From: Niallia alba
Lineage (GTDB): Bacteria > Bacillota > Bacilli > Bacillales > Cytobacillaceae
DNA length: 64,000 nucleotides
Direction: 5' to 3'
Assembly: GCF_012933555.1 (NCBI RefSeq)
Contig: NZ_JABBPK010000001.1
Location: 3,822,001-3,886,000, forward strand
Shown: one piece after another, positions 24,713 through 33,469 of the stretch
Layout of the letters: the number at the start of each line of letters is the position of its first letter
Position numbering within the stretch: position 1 is the stretch's first letter
Translations under genes and position numbers: made by a program
Notes under the pieces: model-generated
What the model saw: the letters and a program-made list of their open reading frames with translations, nothing else
The model's database searches: none
What the model was told of the DNA's origin: nothing

Positions 24713-25102
24713 TTGTCAGAACTATCTATCGGTTCTATCGTAACCGCCTTTTATAAAACAGGAAAATACATCGGAGAAATTACGGAAATCCGTCCTCAGA
24801 GTTATTTAGTACGAGTTCTTGCAGTCTTAAAGCATCCGATGCAAGGTGATTTGCATCAGCCGAAAGAAGCAATGGTTGAAATATTCCATGAAAGAAAAGC
24901 TCTTTCTTATCGGGAACAGATGAATGCTCCAAAGAAAATGGTCAAACTGTATAAAGAGGATTCAATCCCTTCTTATAATGAATCATTACAAGTTGCCTTA
25001 GAAAAAATGCGCCAAGAACTCCAAGCAGACGAGTCTGCATTCGCTATTCAAAGTATGAAAAATTTAGACATACTAAATACGGAATACTATAAGCTACCTT
25101 AA
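24713..25102 (+). CDS. kapB: Kinase-associated protein KapB
   Basis: 129 residues. SIGSIVTAFYKTGKYIGEIT and YLVRVLAVLKHPMQGDLHQP are characteristic of KapB, which in B. subtilis is needed for the sporulation kinase KinB to feed the Spo0A phosphorelay. TTG start six bases after GGAGGG. In B. subtilis kapB is in an operon with kinB, but here no kinase gene is upstream: sodC lies there instead, divergently oriented. kapD follows in convergent orientation beyond repeat family C. Confidence 0.88.
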   Translation: MSELSIGSIVTAFYKTGKYIGEITEIRPQSYLVRVLAVLKHPMQGDLHQPKEAMVEIFHERKALSYREQMNAPKKMVKLYKEDSIPSYNESLQVALEKMRQELQADESAFAIQSMKNLDILNTEYYKLP

Positions 25103-25118
25103 AATGCATGTGAACAAA

Positions 25119-25312
25119 GGCTATTTTCTAAAAGATTGTTGTTTTTTCAACAGGAGAAAAGAATTAGTTGGAAAATAGAGCAGTCGGAATACACGTAGAC
25201 TGCTGTGGGATTAGCGAGACATTCTACGACCCCGGAGGCGAAGCGCGAGCCCAATGGAAAGCGAAGTGTATTCCGGCTGCGGGTAATAGCAACAAACTTT
25301 ACGAAAATAGCC
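25119..25312 (-). repeat. Repeat family C, intact copy (MITE-like)
   Basis: 194 bp between imperfect terminal inverted repeats GGCTATTTTCTAAAAG and CTTTACGAAAATAGCC. The interior has an inner inverted module (GGAATACACGTAGACTGC and AAGCGAAGTGTATTCCGGC) and GGGTAATAGCAACAAAC. The second long copy is at 49119, split by an IS110 element, with short fragments at 45026 and 61488. Flanking bases (AACAA/AAACA) do not form a clear duplication. Confidence 0.75.
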
Positions 25313-25348
25313 TAAACAGAAAAGACGAAGATTGACCTCTTCGTCTTT

Positions 25349-25963
25349 TTAGGCAAACTTATTCAGTAATTTGGACATATCAATTAAATCTCCAATAGTT
25401 GGTTGATTTGATTTGCCCATATATTTCTTGTCTTGTTCAACTAGTCTAAAAATATGATAGGTGGTTAAAGCATCATCTAGTGCCCGGTGATGTTTTCCAG
25501 TTCCTTCTCTTCCATACTCCCTAACCGCTTTCCATAAACCAGTTTGGTTTTTATCACCGAAAAAACGCTTATATTCCATCGATAAATCCACTTCTTTACA
25601 TGACACGATAAAGGGAAGCTGTGCCTTTTGACAATTGTCCTTAAGCACTTTCATATCCATGTTTCCCCATGTAACAATGATATTTTGGTATCCTCCGCAA
25701 ATTGTTTCAAGCTTTTTCATTAAATCATACAAAGATATCCCGTTATTGACTTGTTCTTGTGAAATATGTAGAAAAGATTTGCATCTCCTTGAAAGTGTTG
25801 AAAACTTACGGGGTACAACGTAAGACGAAAACTGTTCCCTTATTGAATCACCTACAACAGCGACAATACCTACTTCAATAATTTCTGGATAAAACCCCTT
25901 AAACTTACTACTTTTCTCCGGCATGGTGAATTCAAAGTCAATAAATAAATGTTGCTTTTCCAT
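25349..25963 (-). CDS. kapD: 3'-5' exonuclease-like sporulation inhibitor KapD
   Basis: 204 residues, DEDDh exonuclease fold: Exo I FIDFEFTMPE (D9, E11), Exo II with VTWGNMDMKVLKDNC near 100, and Exo III HHRALDDALTTYHIF near 155. In B. subtilis KapD inhibits the KinA branch of sporulation initiation. ATG 25963 is preceded by GAAAGG. Convergent with kapB, as expected of this locus. Confidence 0.88.
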   Translation of the reverse strand: MEKQHLFIDFEFTMPEKSSKFKGFYPEIIEVGIVAVVGDSIREQFSSYVVPRKFSTLSRRCKSFLHISQEQVNNGISLYDLMKKLETICGGYQNIIVTWGNMDMKVLKDNCQKAQLPFIVSCKEVDLSMEYKRFFGDKNQTGLWKAVREYGREGTGKHHRALDDALTTYHIFRLVEQDKKYMGKSNQPTIGDLIDMSKLLNKFA

Positions 25964-26231
25964 TCTTTCACCTTCTTTTTCATCAATATTTCACATGATC
26001 GCGTGTTCAATTTGTTCTTTCTTTTCAAAAATAATTCCAAACTATGTTTCTTCACACAAGCTGGTTTCCCTTATTTATCTATCTATATTATAACAGAATA
26101 TCACTTAACCTTTTTAATTTTCTGTATTTTTTCACTGTGTTTTTTGGAGAGAAAAAAGCTTTGTTTTTATCACATAGTTAAGCAAAAACATTTCTCTTCC
26201 TGCACATATTTTTATCTCACCGGTAAAACAT

Positions 26232-26272
26232 AAAAAAGAGACAAATCCTTATGTAAGGCTGTCCCTCTTTTT
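26232..26272. terminator. Bidirectional-type terminator
   Basis: Stem AAAAAAGAGACA/TGTCCCTCTTTTT directly after the small gene ending at 26280. The rest of 25964-26231 is AT-rich with nothing recognised beyond the kapD promoter region. Confidence 0.8.
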
Positions 26273-26279
26273 CAAACCA

Positions 26280-26486
26280 TTATTCTACTGCCATTTTCCG
26301 GATATATTCTCTTGGCTCAAATGGAATCATTGTTTCTTCGAGAATAAGAGAGTCGTCTTCTTCTATTAATAGGAGCTCCGTTAATGAATAAAACTCCCTT
26401 TTTTGAAAATCATTCAAGAAGATTCCTACTAAAAGACAAAGAGAAAATATACAAATAGACATCCATATCTTTGCTTTCATATGCAT
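26280..26486 (-). CDS. Small membrane-anchored protein, unknown
   Basis: 68 residues from the ATG at 26486, which has GAGGTGG eight bases upstream. One N-terminal hydrophobic segment (MSICIFSLCLLVGIFLNDF) is followed by an acidic domain with LLLIEEDDSLILEE and FEPREYI. Probably a single-pass protein with the C-terminal part outside. It lies between kapD and the mrp operon on the opposite strand. No family recognised. Confidence 0.55.
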   Translation of the reverse strand: MHMKAKIWMSICIFSLCLLVGIFLNDFQKREFYSLTELLLIEEDDSLILEETMIPFEPREYIRKMAVE

Positions 26487-26713
26487 GTTTATAACCACCT
26501 CATCATTAGTTTGAGCAAAAAGGTGGTTATTTTACACCAAAAAGCAAAAAAAATTTTCCCGTTTTTTGACCGGTTTCTTCCTATTTAATAGCAAAGTTTA
26601 TCGCCCAATATATTTCATGTTTCCTCTGTGCACAGTCATTTTTTTTGCGTTATACTTTAATATATTCATTCATTATCAAGCGACTTTTTCAGATTAATTA
26701 AGGAGGGTTTAAT

Positions 26714-29104
26714 TTGTCTATTCTTCATTGGGCTGTACTTGCGCCTTTTATATACACCCTATTGATTCCTATCACATACAAACTTTTGAAAAGGGTACAT
26801 ACAGGATGGTTCGTACTTCCACTTCCAATTCTACTATTTGTTTATTTTTCCAGTAATATTGGGACAACCTCCAGTTTACAGGCAAAAATAGCATCAATCC
26901 CTTGGATCCCATCATTAGGAATTGATTTCGCAGTAAAATTAGACGGTCTTGGGATGCTTTTCTCCTTATTAATAGCTGGAATCGGTTCACTTGTTATTTT
27001 ATATTCCATCTATTACTTAGATAAAGATAAAGAAAAGCTTAATCAATTCTACGTGTATCTTCTCTTTTTCATGGGAGCTATGCTTGGAGTCGTATTATGC
27101 GATAATTTGATTGTTTTATATATGTTTTGGGAAATTACAAGTATCTCTTCGTTTCTTTTAATAGGTTTTTGGAATAACCGAAGTAACTCTCGATATGGAG
27201 CAATTAAATCGATGGTTATTACTGTATTTGGTGGTCTTTCCTTATTAGCTGGAATTGTACTCCTATATTTAATGACAGGGTCATTCAATATTTCAGAAAT
27301 TATTACTTCTGTTCAACAAAACTCTATTATCTCTCATCCTTTATTTATGTTAGGGATGATTTGTATCTTACTAGGAGCATTTACAAAATCTGCTCAATTC
27401 CCATTCCATATTTGGTTGCCGGATGCGATGGAAGCTCCAACTCCAGTCAGCAGCTATTTGCATTCAGCTACGATGGTTAAGGCGGGAATTTATCTTATTG
27501 CCCGTTTAAGTCCTGTTTTTGCAGTATCTGGTTATTGGCTTTGGATTGTATCACTTATCGGGATTATTACCCTATTGTACGGATCATTTCTTGCCGTAAA
27601 ACAAGTAGACCTAAAAGGACTTCTTGCATACTCAACAATCAGTCAGCTCGGAATGATTATGTCTTTACTAGGGATTGGTGCTGCAGGTGTTCATTATGAC
27701 AATGAAAGTATTTATTATATCGCAACAGCTGCGGCAGTCTTTCATCTTGTCAATCATGCAACCTTTAAAGGTAGTTTATTTATGATGGCTGGGATTGTTG
27801 ACCACGAAACAGGTACAAGAGATATTCGTCGTTTGGGCGGCCTTATGAAAATTATGCCGATCACATTTGCTATTGCATTGATTGGTTCGCTATCAATGGC
27901 TGGTATCCCACCATTGAACGGATTCCTTAGTAAGGAAATGTTCTTTGCGAGCATGTTGAATATTCGTGATTTCAATATGTTTCATTTAGATACTTGGGGA
28001 GTTCTATTACCAATCATCGCTTGGGTTGGTAGTATCTTTACATTCGTATATAGTATGATTCTTGTATTTAAGACTTTTACCGGAAAATATCAACCAGAAA
28101 AATTATCTACTAAGCCACATGAAGCACCAATGGGAATGTTAATTTCACCAATTATATTAGTATCTCTTGTTGTGATTTTCGGGTTATTTCCCGGGGTATT
28201 ATCTAATACTATTCTATCCCCTGCCATTACATCTATTTATGGTGGAGGCGTTTATGATTTGCATATCTATCATTGGCATGGATTCCAACCAGAATTATTT
28301 ATGACAATTGGCGTTATCGTTTTTGGAACAATCCTTTATTTATCAGTGACGAAATGGTCTGTTATTTATCAAGCTATTCCTGTTGTTTGGAATCGGATAT
28401 ATGATTGGTTATTTGGAGAAACAGAAAATACATTTAACAAACTGACGAATAAATATATGACTGGTTCCCTTCGTACCTATTTGATTTATATCTTTTCTTT
28501 CTTTACCCTTATCCTTTTTTATACTTTATTTGCGAAGGATGGATTTAAAATAGACACTTCCCTACTAGCACCAATTGGAGGATATGAAGCTGTTCTATCG
28601 CTTGTTCTTGTTATTTCGACTATAGCGATATTGTTCTCTAAATCACGTTTGACCTCTATTATTCTTTTAGGTGCAGTCGGTTATACCGTTTCTTTATTCT
28701 ATGTAGTATTTCGAGCACCTGACCTTGCGTTAACTCAATTGGTCATTGAAACAGTTTCTGTCGCTTTATTTTTACTATGTTTTTATCATTTACCTAGAAA
28801 CGCAAGGAAAAAGGAAAGTATTCCTTTCAAAATATCAAATGCAGTAATTTCTGTGCTAGTAGGGCTGGTTGTAATGCTGATTGCCATTGCCTCTTATAGC
28901 ACAAAATTATTCGATTCCATTTCTCCATATTATGTGGATAATACCTATATTAAAGCGGCAGGAGAAAATATGGTCAATGTTATCTTAGTTGATTTCAGAG
29001 GATTTGATACTCTCTTTGAAATTACAGTACTAGCTATTGCTGCAATTGGTATTTATTCGATGATAACCTTAAGAATGGGCGGAAAGAAAAATGAAAATAA
29101 ATAA
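26714..29104 (+). CDS. mrpA: Na+/H+ antiporter subunit MrpA
   Basis: 796 residues, full length, about 20 hydrophobic helices. NuoL-like part with YMFWEITSISSFLLIG (catalytic Glu region), GAFTKSAQFPFHIWLPDAME, LHSATMVKAGIYL and SLSMAGIPPLNGFLSKE, and the C-terminal extension with YVVFRAPDLALTQLVIET and LVDFRGFDTLFEITVL. Part of the Mrp complex that exports Na+ for protons, giving salt and alkali tolerance. TTG start seven bases after AGGAGGG. First gene of mrpABCDEFG. Confidence 0.97.
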   Translation: MSILHWAVLAPFIYTLLIPITYKLLKRVHTGWFVLPLPILLFVYFSSNIGTTSSLQAKIASIPWIPSLGIDFAVKLDGLGMLFSLLIAGIGSLVILYSIYYLDKDKEKLNQFYVYLLFFMGAMLGVVLCDNLIVLYMFWEITSISSFLLIGFWNNRSNSRYGAIKSMVITVFGGLSLLAGIVLLYLMTGSFNISEIITSVQQNSIISHPLFMLGMICILLGAFTKSAQFPFHIWLPDAMEAPTPVSSYLHSATMVKAGIYLIARLSPVFAVSGYWLWIVSLIGIITLLYGSFLAVKQVDLKGLLAYSTISQLGMIMSLLGIGAAGVHYDNESIYYIATAAAVFHLVNHATFKGSLFMMAGIVDHETGTRDIRRLGGLMKIMPITFAIALIGSLSMAGIPPLNGFLSKEMFFASMLNIRDFNMFHLDTWGVLLPIIAWVGSIFTFVYSMILVFKTFTGKYQPEKLSTKPHEAPMGMLISPIILVSLVVIFGLFPGVLSNTILSPAITSIYGGGVYDLHIYHWHGFQPELFMTIGVIVFGTILYLSVTKWSVIYQAIPVVWNRIYDWLFGETENTFNKLTNKYMTGSLRTYLIYIFSFFTLILFYTLFAKDGFKIDTSLLAPIGGYEAVLSLVLVISTIAILFSKSRLTSIILLGAVGYTVSLFYVVFRAPDLALTQLVIETVSVALFLLCFYHLPRNARKKESIPFKISNAVISVLVGLVVMLIAIASYSTKLFDSISPYYVDNTYIKAAGENMVNVILVDFRGFDTLFEITVLAIAAIGIYSMITLRMGGKKNENK

Positions 29105-29516
29105 TTTAGTTTTACAAACGATTACTAAAGTCATTGTCTTTTTAATACTCCTATACTCTGTTGATCTCTTTTTTGCTGGACATTATACACCAGGTGGAGG
29201 ATTTATCGGTGGATTAATGGCAAGTGGAGCGATTGTTTTATTACTTATTGCTTACGATTTAAAATTTGTGAAGAAAATCTTCCCTGTAAATTTTATTTAC
29301 GTTACCGCAATAGGACTGTTAATAAGCTTTTTAACAGGAATGATTGCTGTACTTTCTAACAAACCATTTTTAACCCATTTTTTTAATAAACATGTGCACC
29401 TACCTTTATTAGGAGAAACGTCTCTTCATACTGCTGCATTATTTGACTTGGGTGTTTTCTTAGTAGTAGTTGGCGTTACAATGACCATTATTCAAACGAT
29501 TGGAGAGGATGACTAA
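29091..29516 (+). CDS. mrpB: Na+/H+ antiporter subunit MrpB
   Basis: 141 residues, four membrane helices. The MnhB hallmarks are GHYTPGGGFIGGLMASGAIVL around 32-50 and the C-terminal LGVFLVVVGVTMTIIQTI. It starts 14 bases before the end of mrpA, so it is translationally coupled. Subunit of the hetero-oligomeric Mrp antiporter in the cytoplasmic membrane. Confidence 0.96.
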   Translation: MKINNLVLQTITKVIVFLILLYSVDLFFAGHYTPGGGFIGGLMASGAIVLLLIAYDLKFVKKIFPVNFIYVTAIGLLISFLTGMIAVLSNKPFLTHFFNKHVHLPLLGETSLHTAALFDLGVFLVVVGVTMTIIQTIGEDD

Positions 29517-29854
29517 TGGAATTTTTAATGGCATTCATCATCGGCATTCTATTTATGTGTGCAACGTATTTAATTCTTTCTAAGAGTCTTTTACGAATTA
29601 TTATTGGAACAGGACTCTTGAGCCACGGGGTTCATTTATTATTATTAACGATGGGCGGATTAAAAAAAGGTGCTGCCCCTCTCTTAGGACAGCATGCAGA
29701 AAGGTATACTGATCCATTACCCCAAGCATTAATATTAACTGCCATTGTTATTAGCTTTGGAGTTACATCTTTCTTGTTAGTGCTCGCATACAGAACTTAT
29801 CAGGAATTAGGAACGGATAATATGGAGAAGTTGAGAGGGAAAAAGTATGATTAA
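29516..29854 (+). CDS. mrpC: Na+/H+ antiporter subunit MrpC
   Basis: 112 residues, NuoK-like with three helices. GTGLLSHGVHLLLLTMGGLK and DPLPQALILTAIVISFG are the conserved stretches. The start codon overlaps the mrpB stop by one base, and the end overlaps mrpD by 8 bases. Structural subunit of the Mrp complex. Confidence 0.96.
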   Translation: MEFLMAFIIGILFMCATYLILSKSLLRIIIGTGLLSHGVHLLLLTMGGLKKGAAPLLGQHAERYTDPLPQALILTAIVISFGVTSFLLVLAYRTYQELGTDNMEKLRGKKYD

Positions 29855-31319
29855 TCTAATTCTACTTCCAATTTTAATTCCTTTATTTATGGGAATTATC
29901 TTGATTTTCTTTCATAAGAAAATCATTTTACAACGCATTTTTTCCTTGTTGAGTACTAGTACTTGCATTATTGTTGCACTATTTATGATTGATAAAATTA
30001 AAAATGCAGGAATTCAAACAGTTAATTTAAGTAATTGGGATGCACCGTTTGGGATAACGATTGTATCAGATATGGTATCAGCGCTTCTTGTGTTAACAAC
30101 AAACATTATCGCATTCTGCTGCATCCTCTATTCTTTTAAAGGAATCGATAGCGAGAGAGAAAATTACTTTTATTACTCCATGATTCAATTTCTTTTAGTC
30201 GGTGTTATTGGTGCTTTTTCTACGGGGGATATTTTTAACCTGTTTGTCTTCTTTGAAGTGATGTTAATGGCTTCCTATGTACTACTTGTGCTTGGAAATA
30301 CCAAAATACAGTTAAGAGAAACAGTAAAATATATTATTATAAATGTTGTCGCTTCAGCACTCTTTGTTATTGCAGTTGCTTATCTTTATTCTGTTGTTGG
30401 TACTTTAAATATGGCGTTTATTTCAGAGAGAATCAGTGGATTGGGTGATACTGGAATATTAACCGTTATTGCGGTCTTGTTTTTAATTGTTTTCGGACTA
30501 AAAGGCGCGATTTTCCCATTATTCTTCTGGCTTCCAGGATCTTATAACGCCGCTCCAATACCGATACTTGCATTATTTGGAGCTTTATTAACGAAGGTTG
30601 GCGTTTATTCAATTGCTAGAACATACTCCCTATTCTTTTACGAGGATTCATATGTCTTTGCGTTATTAGGCACTCTTGCTCTTATTACGATCATTTTAGG
30701 GGCTATCGGTTCCATTGCTTATAATGATGTAAAGAAAATAATTATCTATAATATTGTTACGGCGATTGGCGTTATTTTATTTGGATTCTCGACATTTAAT
30801 ACAGCTTCACTAACTGGAGCGATTTTTTATCTGATACACGACATGATTATTAAAGGAGCTCTATTCTTATTAATCGGAATCATAATTTATATTACCGGAA
30901 CTAGTAATTTAAAATCTATGAGTGGATTAATAAAGAGATATCCTCTACTTGCTTGGACATTCTTTATTGCAGCACTTGGGCTAGCGGGAATTCCGCCATT
31001 AAGTGGATTTGTCGGTAAATTACTCATTATCCAAGGGGCTTTTGAAGAAAGTAATTATATTGGTGGCTTTATTATTGTTCTATCTAGTCTCCTCGTATTA
31101 CTTTCTGTTATCAAGATTTTTGTTAAAGCATTTTGGGGAGATGAATCAGATAATGTTACGAAAAAGCCTATAAAGACACTTTTATTCCCTGGCTGTATAC
31201 TAGTTCTTCTTTCCTTCCTTATAGGCATTGGAGTAGAGATGCTTTTACCATATATTTCTCTAGCTGCTGAGAGCCTGTTGCAACCGGAAAACTACATACA
31301 TGCCGTATTAAAGGAGTGA
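29847..31319 (+). CDS. mrpD: Na+/H+ antiporter subunit MrpD
   Basis: 490 residues, NuoN/NuoM-like proton-translocating subunit with about 14 helices. Motifs: NLFVFFEVMLMASYVLL (key Glu), FGLKGAIFPLFFWLPGSYN (Lys), PIPILALFGALLTKVGVYS and GLAGIPPLSGFVGKL. AGGGAAAAAGT precedes ATG inside mrpC. Ends at 31319, five bases before mrpE. Confidence 0.96.
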   Translation: MINLILLPILIPLFMGIILIFFHKKIILQRIFSLLSTSTCIIVALFMIDKIKNAGIQTVNLSNWDAPFGITIVSDMVSALLVLTTNIIAFCCILYSFKGIDSERENYFYYSMIQFLLVGVIGAFSTGDIFNLFVFFEVMLMASYVLLVLGNTKIQLRETVKYIIINVVASALFVIAVAYLYSVVGTLNMAFISERISGLGDTGILTVIAVLFLIVFGLKGAIFPLFFWLPGSYNAAPIPILALFGALLTKVGVYSIARTYSLFFYEDSYVFALLGTLALITIILGAIGSIAYNDVKKIIIYNIVTAIGVILFGFSTFNTASLTGAIFYLIHDMIIKGALFLLIGIIIYITGTSNLKSMSGLIKRYPLLAWTFFIAALGLAGIPPLSGFVGKLLIIQGAFEESNYIGGFIIVLSSLLVLLSVIKIFVKAFWGDESDNVTKKPIKTLLFPGCILVLLSFLIGIGVEMLLPYISLAAESLLQPENYIHAVLKE

Positions 31320-31324
31320 TGACA

Positions 31325-31801
31325 ATGGCTTTTCAATTATTATTAAATTTCTTAATCAGTTTTGTTTGGATGTTTCTGAAAGGTTCCTTCGCTCCAGACA
31401 CATTTCTAATCGGGTTTATTATCGGATTAATGCTCATTTATATTACAAGAAGATTTTTCACCGATAAGTTTTATTTATATCGAGTTGTTTCCATTATAAA
31501 ACTTTTAGGTATTTTTCTAAGAGAACTAGTACTTTCCAATATTGCGGTGTTAAAAATTATACTTCGACCAAGGCTAAGAGTGACACCCGGAATTTTCGCC
31601 CTAGAAACAGCTTTAACAAAGAATTGGGAAATAACGATCCTTTGTAACCTTATTACCCTCACACCTGGAACGCTTGTTGTGGATATATCTGAGGACAATA
31701 AAATTCTCTATATTCATGCGATGGACATTCGTGATAAAGAGGCTACAATCAGCAGTATCAAAAATAGCTTTGAAAAAGCGATCCAAGAGGTGAGTCTTTA
31801 A
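31325..31801 (+). CDS. mrpE: Na+/H+ antiporter subunit MrpE
   Basis: 158 residues. Two N-terminal hydrophobic helices, then a cytoplasmic domain with ITLTPGTLVVDISEDNKIL and YIHAMDIRDKE, typical of MrpE. Earlier in-frame starts (GTG 31316, ATG 31319) overlap the AAGGAG site, so the ATG at 31325 (MAFQLLLNF) is preferred, matching the B. subtilis protein start. Its stop overlaps mrpF by one base. Confidence 0.95.
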   Translation: MAFQLLLNFLISFVWMFLKGSFAPDTFLIGFIIGLMLIYITRRFFTDKFYLYRVVSIIKLLGIFLRELVLSNIAVLKIILRPRLRVTPGIFALETALTKNWEITILCNLITLTPGTLVVDISEDNKILYIHAMDIRDKEATISSIKNSFEKAIQEVSL

Positions 31802-32088
31802 TGTTCCAAACGATCATGCATATATCTTTACTTATCATTTCTATTTCGACTATTTTATTCATTTATCGAGTTGTAAAGGGACCATCCACCCCTGATAGAG
31901 TGGTTGCACTTGATGCAATCGGAATTAATCTTGTTGCTATTACTGCTATTTTATCAGTAGTATTAAAAACTTCGGCCTTTTTGGAAGTTATTCTTCTTAT
32001 TAGTATTTTAGCCTTTATTGGTACGGTGGCTTTTTCTAAGTACCTGGAGAGAGGAGTAATTATCGACAATGACCGAGACAATCATTAA
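31801..32088 (+). CDS. mrpF: Na+/H+ antiporter subunit MrpF
   Basis: 95 residues, three helices. RVVKGPSTPDRVVALDAIGIN is the family signature, followed by FLEVILLISILAFIGTVAFSKYLERG. Starts in a TAATG overlap with mrpE and overlaps mrpG by 20 bases. Small membrane subunit of the complex; MrpF has also been linked to cholate resistance in B. subtilis. Confidence 0.95.
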   Translation: MFQTIMHISLLIISISTILFIYRVVKGPSTPDRVVALDAIGINLVAITAILSVVLKTSAFLEVILLISILAFIGTVAFSKYLERGVIIDNDRDNH

Positions 32089-32431
32089 TATTATTATAGC
32101 GATTCTTATTCTCTTAGGAGCCTTATTAAGTCTAATTGCAAGCATTGGAGTATTGAGGCTACCAGATGTGTATACAAGAAGTCATGCAGCATCGAAATCA
32201 GCGACGCTGGGAGTAATGTTTATTCTCCTTGGTGCCTGTCTGTATTTTTTCCAATTAGAACAAATTTTTAATTCTCGTTTAATTCTTGCGATTGCTTTTA
32301 TTTTCTTAACATCTCCCGTAGCTGGGCAACTTATTATTCGCTCTGCTTATAATAGTGAAGTACCAATGGCAGAGGAAACGATAAGAGATGATTTAAAACA
32401 GGCAAAAGATGCAGCAGAAAGAAGCAAATAA
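32069..32431 (+). CDS. mrpG: Na+/H+ antiporter subunit MrpG
   Basis: 120 residues, three helices then a charged C-terminal tail. ASIGVLRLPDVYTRSHAASK is the conserved MnhG motif, and LTSPVAGQLIIRSAY follows. GGAGAGAGGAGT lies before its ATG, inside mrpF. Last subunit gene, completing the seven-gene mrp operon in the standard order. Confidence 0.95.
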   Translation: MTETIINIIIAILILLGALLSLIASIGVLRLPDVYTRSHAASKSATLGVMFILLGACLYFFQLEQIFNSRLILAIAFIFLTSPVAGQLIIRSAYNSEVPMAEETIRDDLKQAKDAAERSK

Positions 32432-32539
32432 GCCATGATTTGCCTAATGAACCATTGTTTCGGTGGGTTTAGCTTGTACAAAATAGTGAATAATAAGGAC
32501 GTCCTTCTATTGGACCAAAACATCATAGGAGAATAACAT

Positions 32540-32722
32540 ATGAAGAATATTCGTGAAGGATTAATTCCCACCGTCCTAGGAACAGCCGTTACAACTGCTG
32601 GTATCGTAATGAAGCAAAATCGGAAAATTGATTCCATGATTTCCAATACTGTTTTCGGTTTCGGACTAGCGCATGTTGTCTTAGGAGCAATTGACTTAGT
32701 CGAACATCGCAATAAATTTTAA
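32540..32722 (+). CDS. Small conserved-type hydrophobic protein, unknown
   Basis: 60 residues. REGLIPTVLGTAVTTAGIVM and NTVFGFGLAHVVLGAIDLVE form two hydrophobic, glycine-rich helices separated by a basic KQNRKI turn, so a helical hairpin in the membrane is likely. TAGGAG lies 10 bases before ATG. It follows mrpG by 108 bases on the same strand and could be read through from it. Proteins like this are common in Bacillus, but I know no function. Confidence 0.6.
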   Translation: MKNIREGLIPTVLGTAVTTAGIVMKQNRKIDSMISNTVFGFGLAHVVLGAIDLVEHRNKF

Positions 32723-32757
32723 GAAAAGCGAAAGCGCGTTGAATAATCGATCCCATT

Positions 32758-32817
32758 TTAAAGACTTGAAATCAAAGGCAAATTTGCCCTTTAAGTGATT
32801 TCAAGTCTTTATTTTTT
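32758..32817 (+). terminator. Terminator downstream of mrp and the small gene
   Basis: Perfect 14 bp stem AAAGACTTGAAATC/GATTTCAAGTCTTT, with an inner AAAGGCAAATTTGCCCTTT hairpin, followed by ATTTTTTA. Confidence 0.85.
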
Positions 32818-32894
32818 AGCGCTAATCATATTCTCCCTCTATAGAGAATATGATGGAAGAAGTTAGAATTTTATGTACGAAAGGAATGGCTACT

Positions 32895-33275
32895 ATGTAC
32901 CAAGCTCTTTATTATCATCGCAATACTACTACTTCAGCAGCATTCCATCCATATCTTCATTACCCAATTTATTTTCGAGAATTTCCCGAGGTAAATCCTG
33001 CTAAACTTATGGATTCTGCTAAGGATACATTAACACTTTTACCCGACGTGGAAGCATGTTTAAATCAATTAGTTAATTCCCCTGACTTTTCTAAAAACTT
33101 AATGAGTGCCGCCCAATTATCGAAAACAGCAACGGTTGAACAATTAATTAAATCAATTGGTATAAAAGAAATTCCGAAGATATCTTATAATCCAGATGGA
33201 ATAACGTTAAATTTTGACCATAAAAATAAGCCCCCACATTGCTGCTATTTGTCTGTTCAATTAAGATGGCGCTAA
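32895..33275 (+). CDS. Hypothetical protein, possibly YuzC-like
   Basis: 126 residues from the ATG at 32895 (AAAGGAATGG upstream); frames from 32850 lack a ribosome site. N-terminus rich in Tyr, His and Pro (MYQALYYHRN, HPYLHYPIYFREFPE), a helical middle (LPDVEACLNQLVNSPDFSKN, LSKTATVEQLIKSIGI) and a C-terminal IPKISYNPDGITLNFDH ending CCYLSVQLRW. From memory this pattern recalls B. subtilis YuzC and related small Bacillus proteins of unknown, perhaps spore-related, function. Not confirmed. Confidence 0.6.
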   Translation: MYQALYYHRNTTTSAAFHPYLHYPIYFREFPEVNPAKLMDSAKDTLTLLPDVEACLNQLVNSPDFSKNLMSAAQLSKTATVEQLIKSIGIKEIPKISYNPDGITLNFDHKNKPPHCCYLSVQLRWR

Positions 33276-33469
33276 ACCCTCTTTTCATGAATAATAGATT
33301 ATTTCAGACTGTACATAAGTTCAGCCTGAAATAATCTAAACGAAACGCTATTTATTTTTTAAATTTTTTCTCAATACTCGTTATTACTTTCTCTTAGGAA
33401 GCTCGTTGATTTTACCTCTATCAAGTAGGATCTTCATTTATGGTAAAAGCTACATATAACCACGATATT

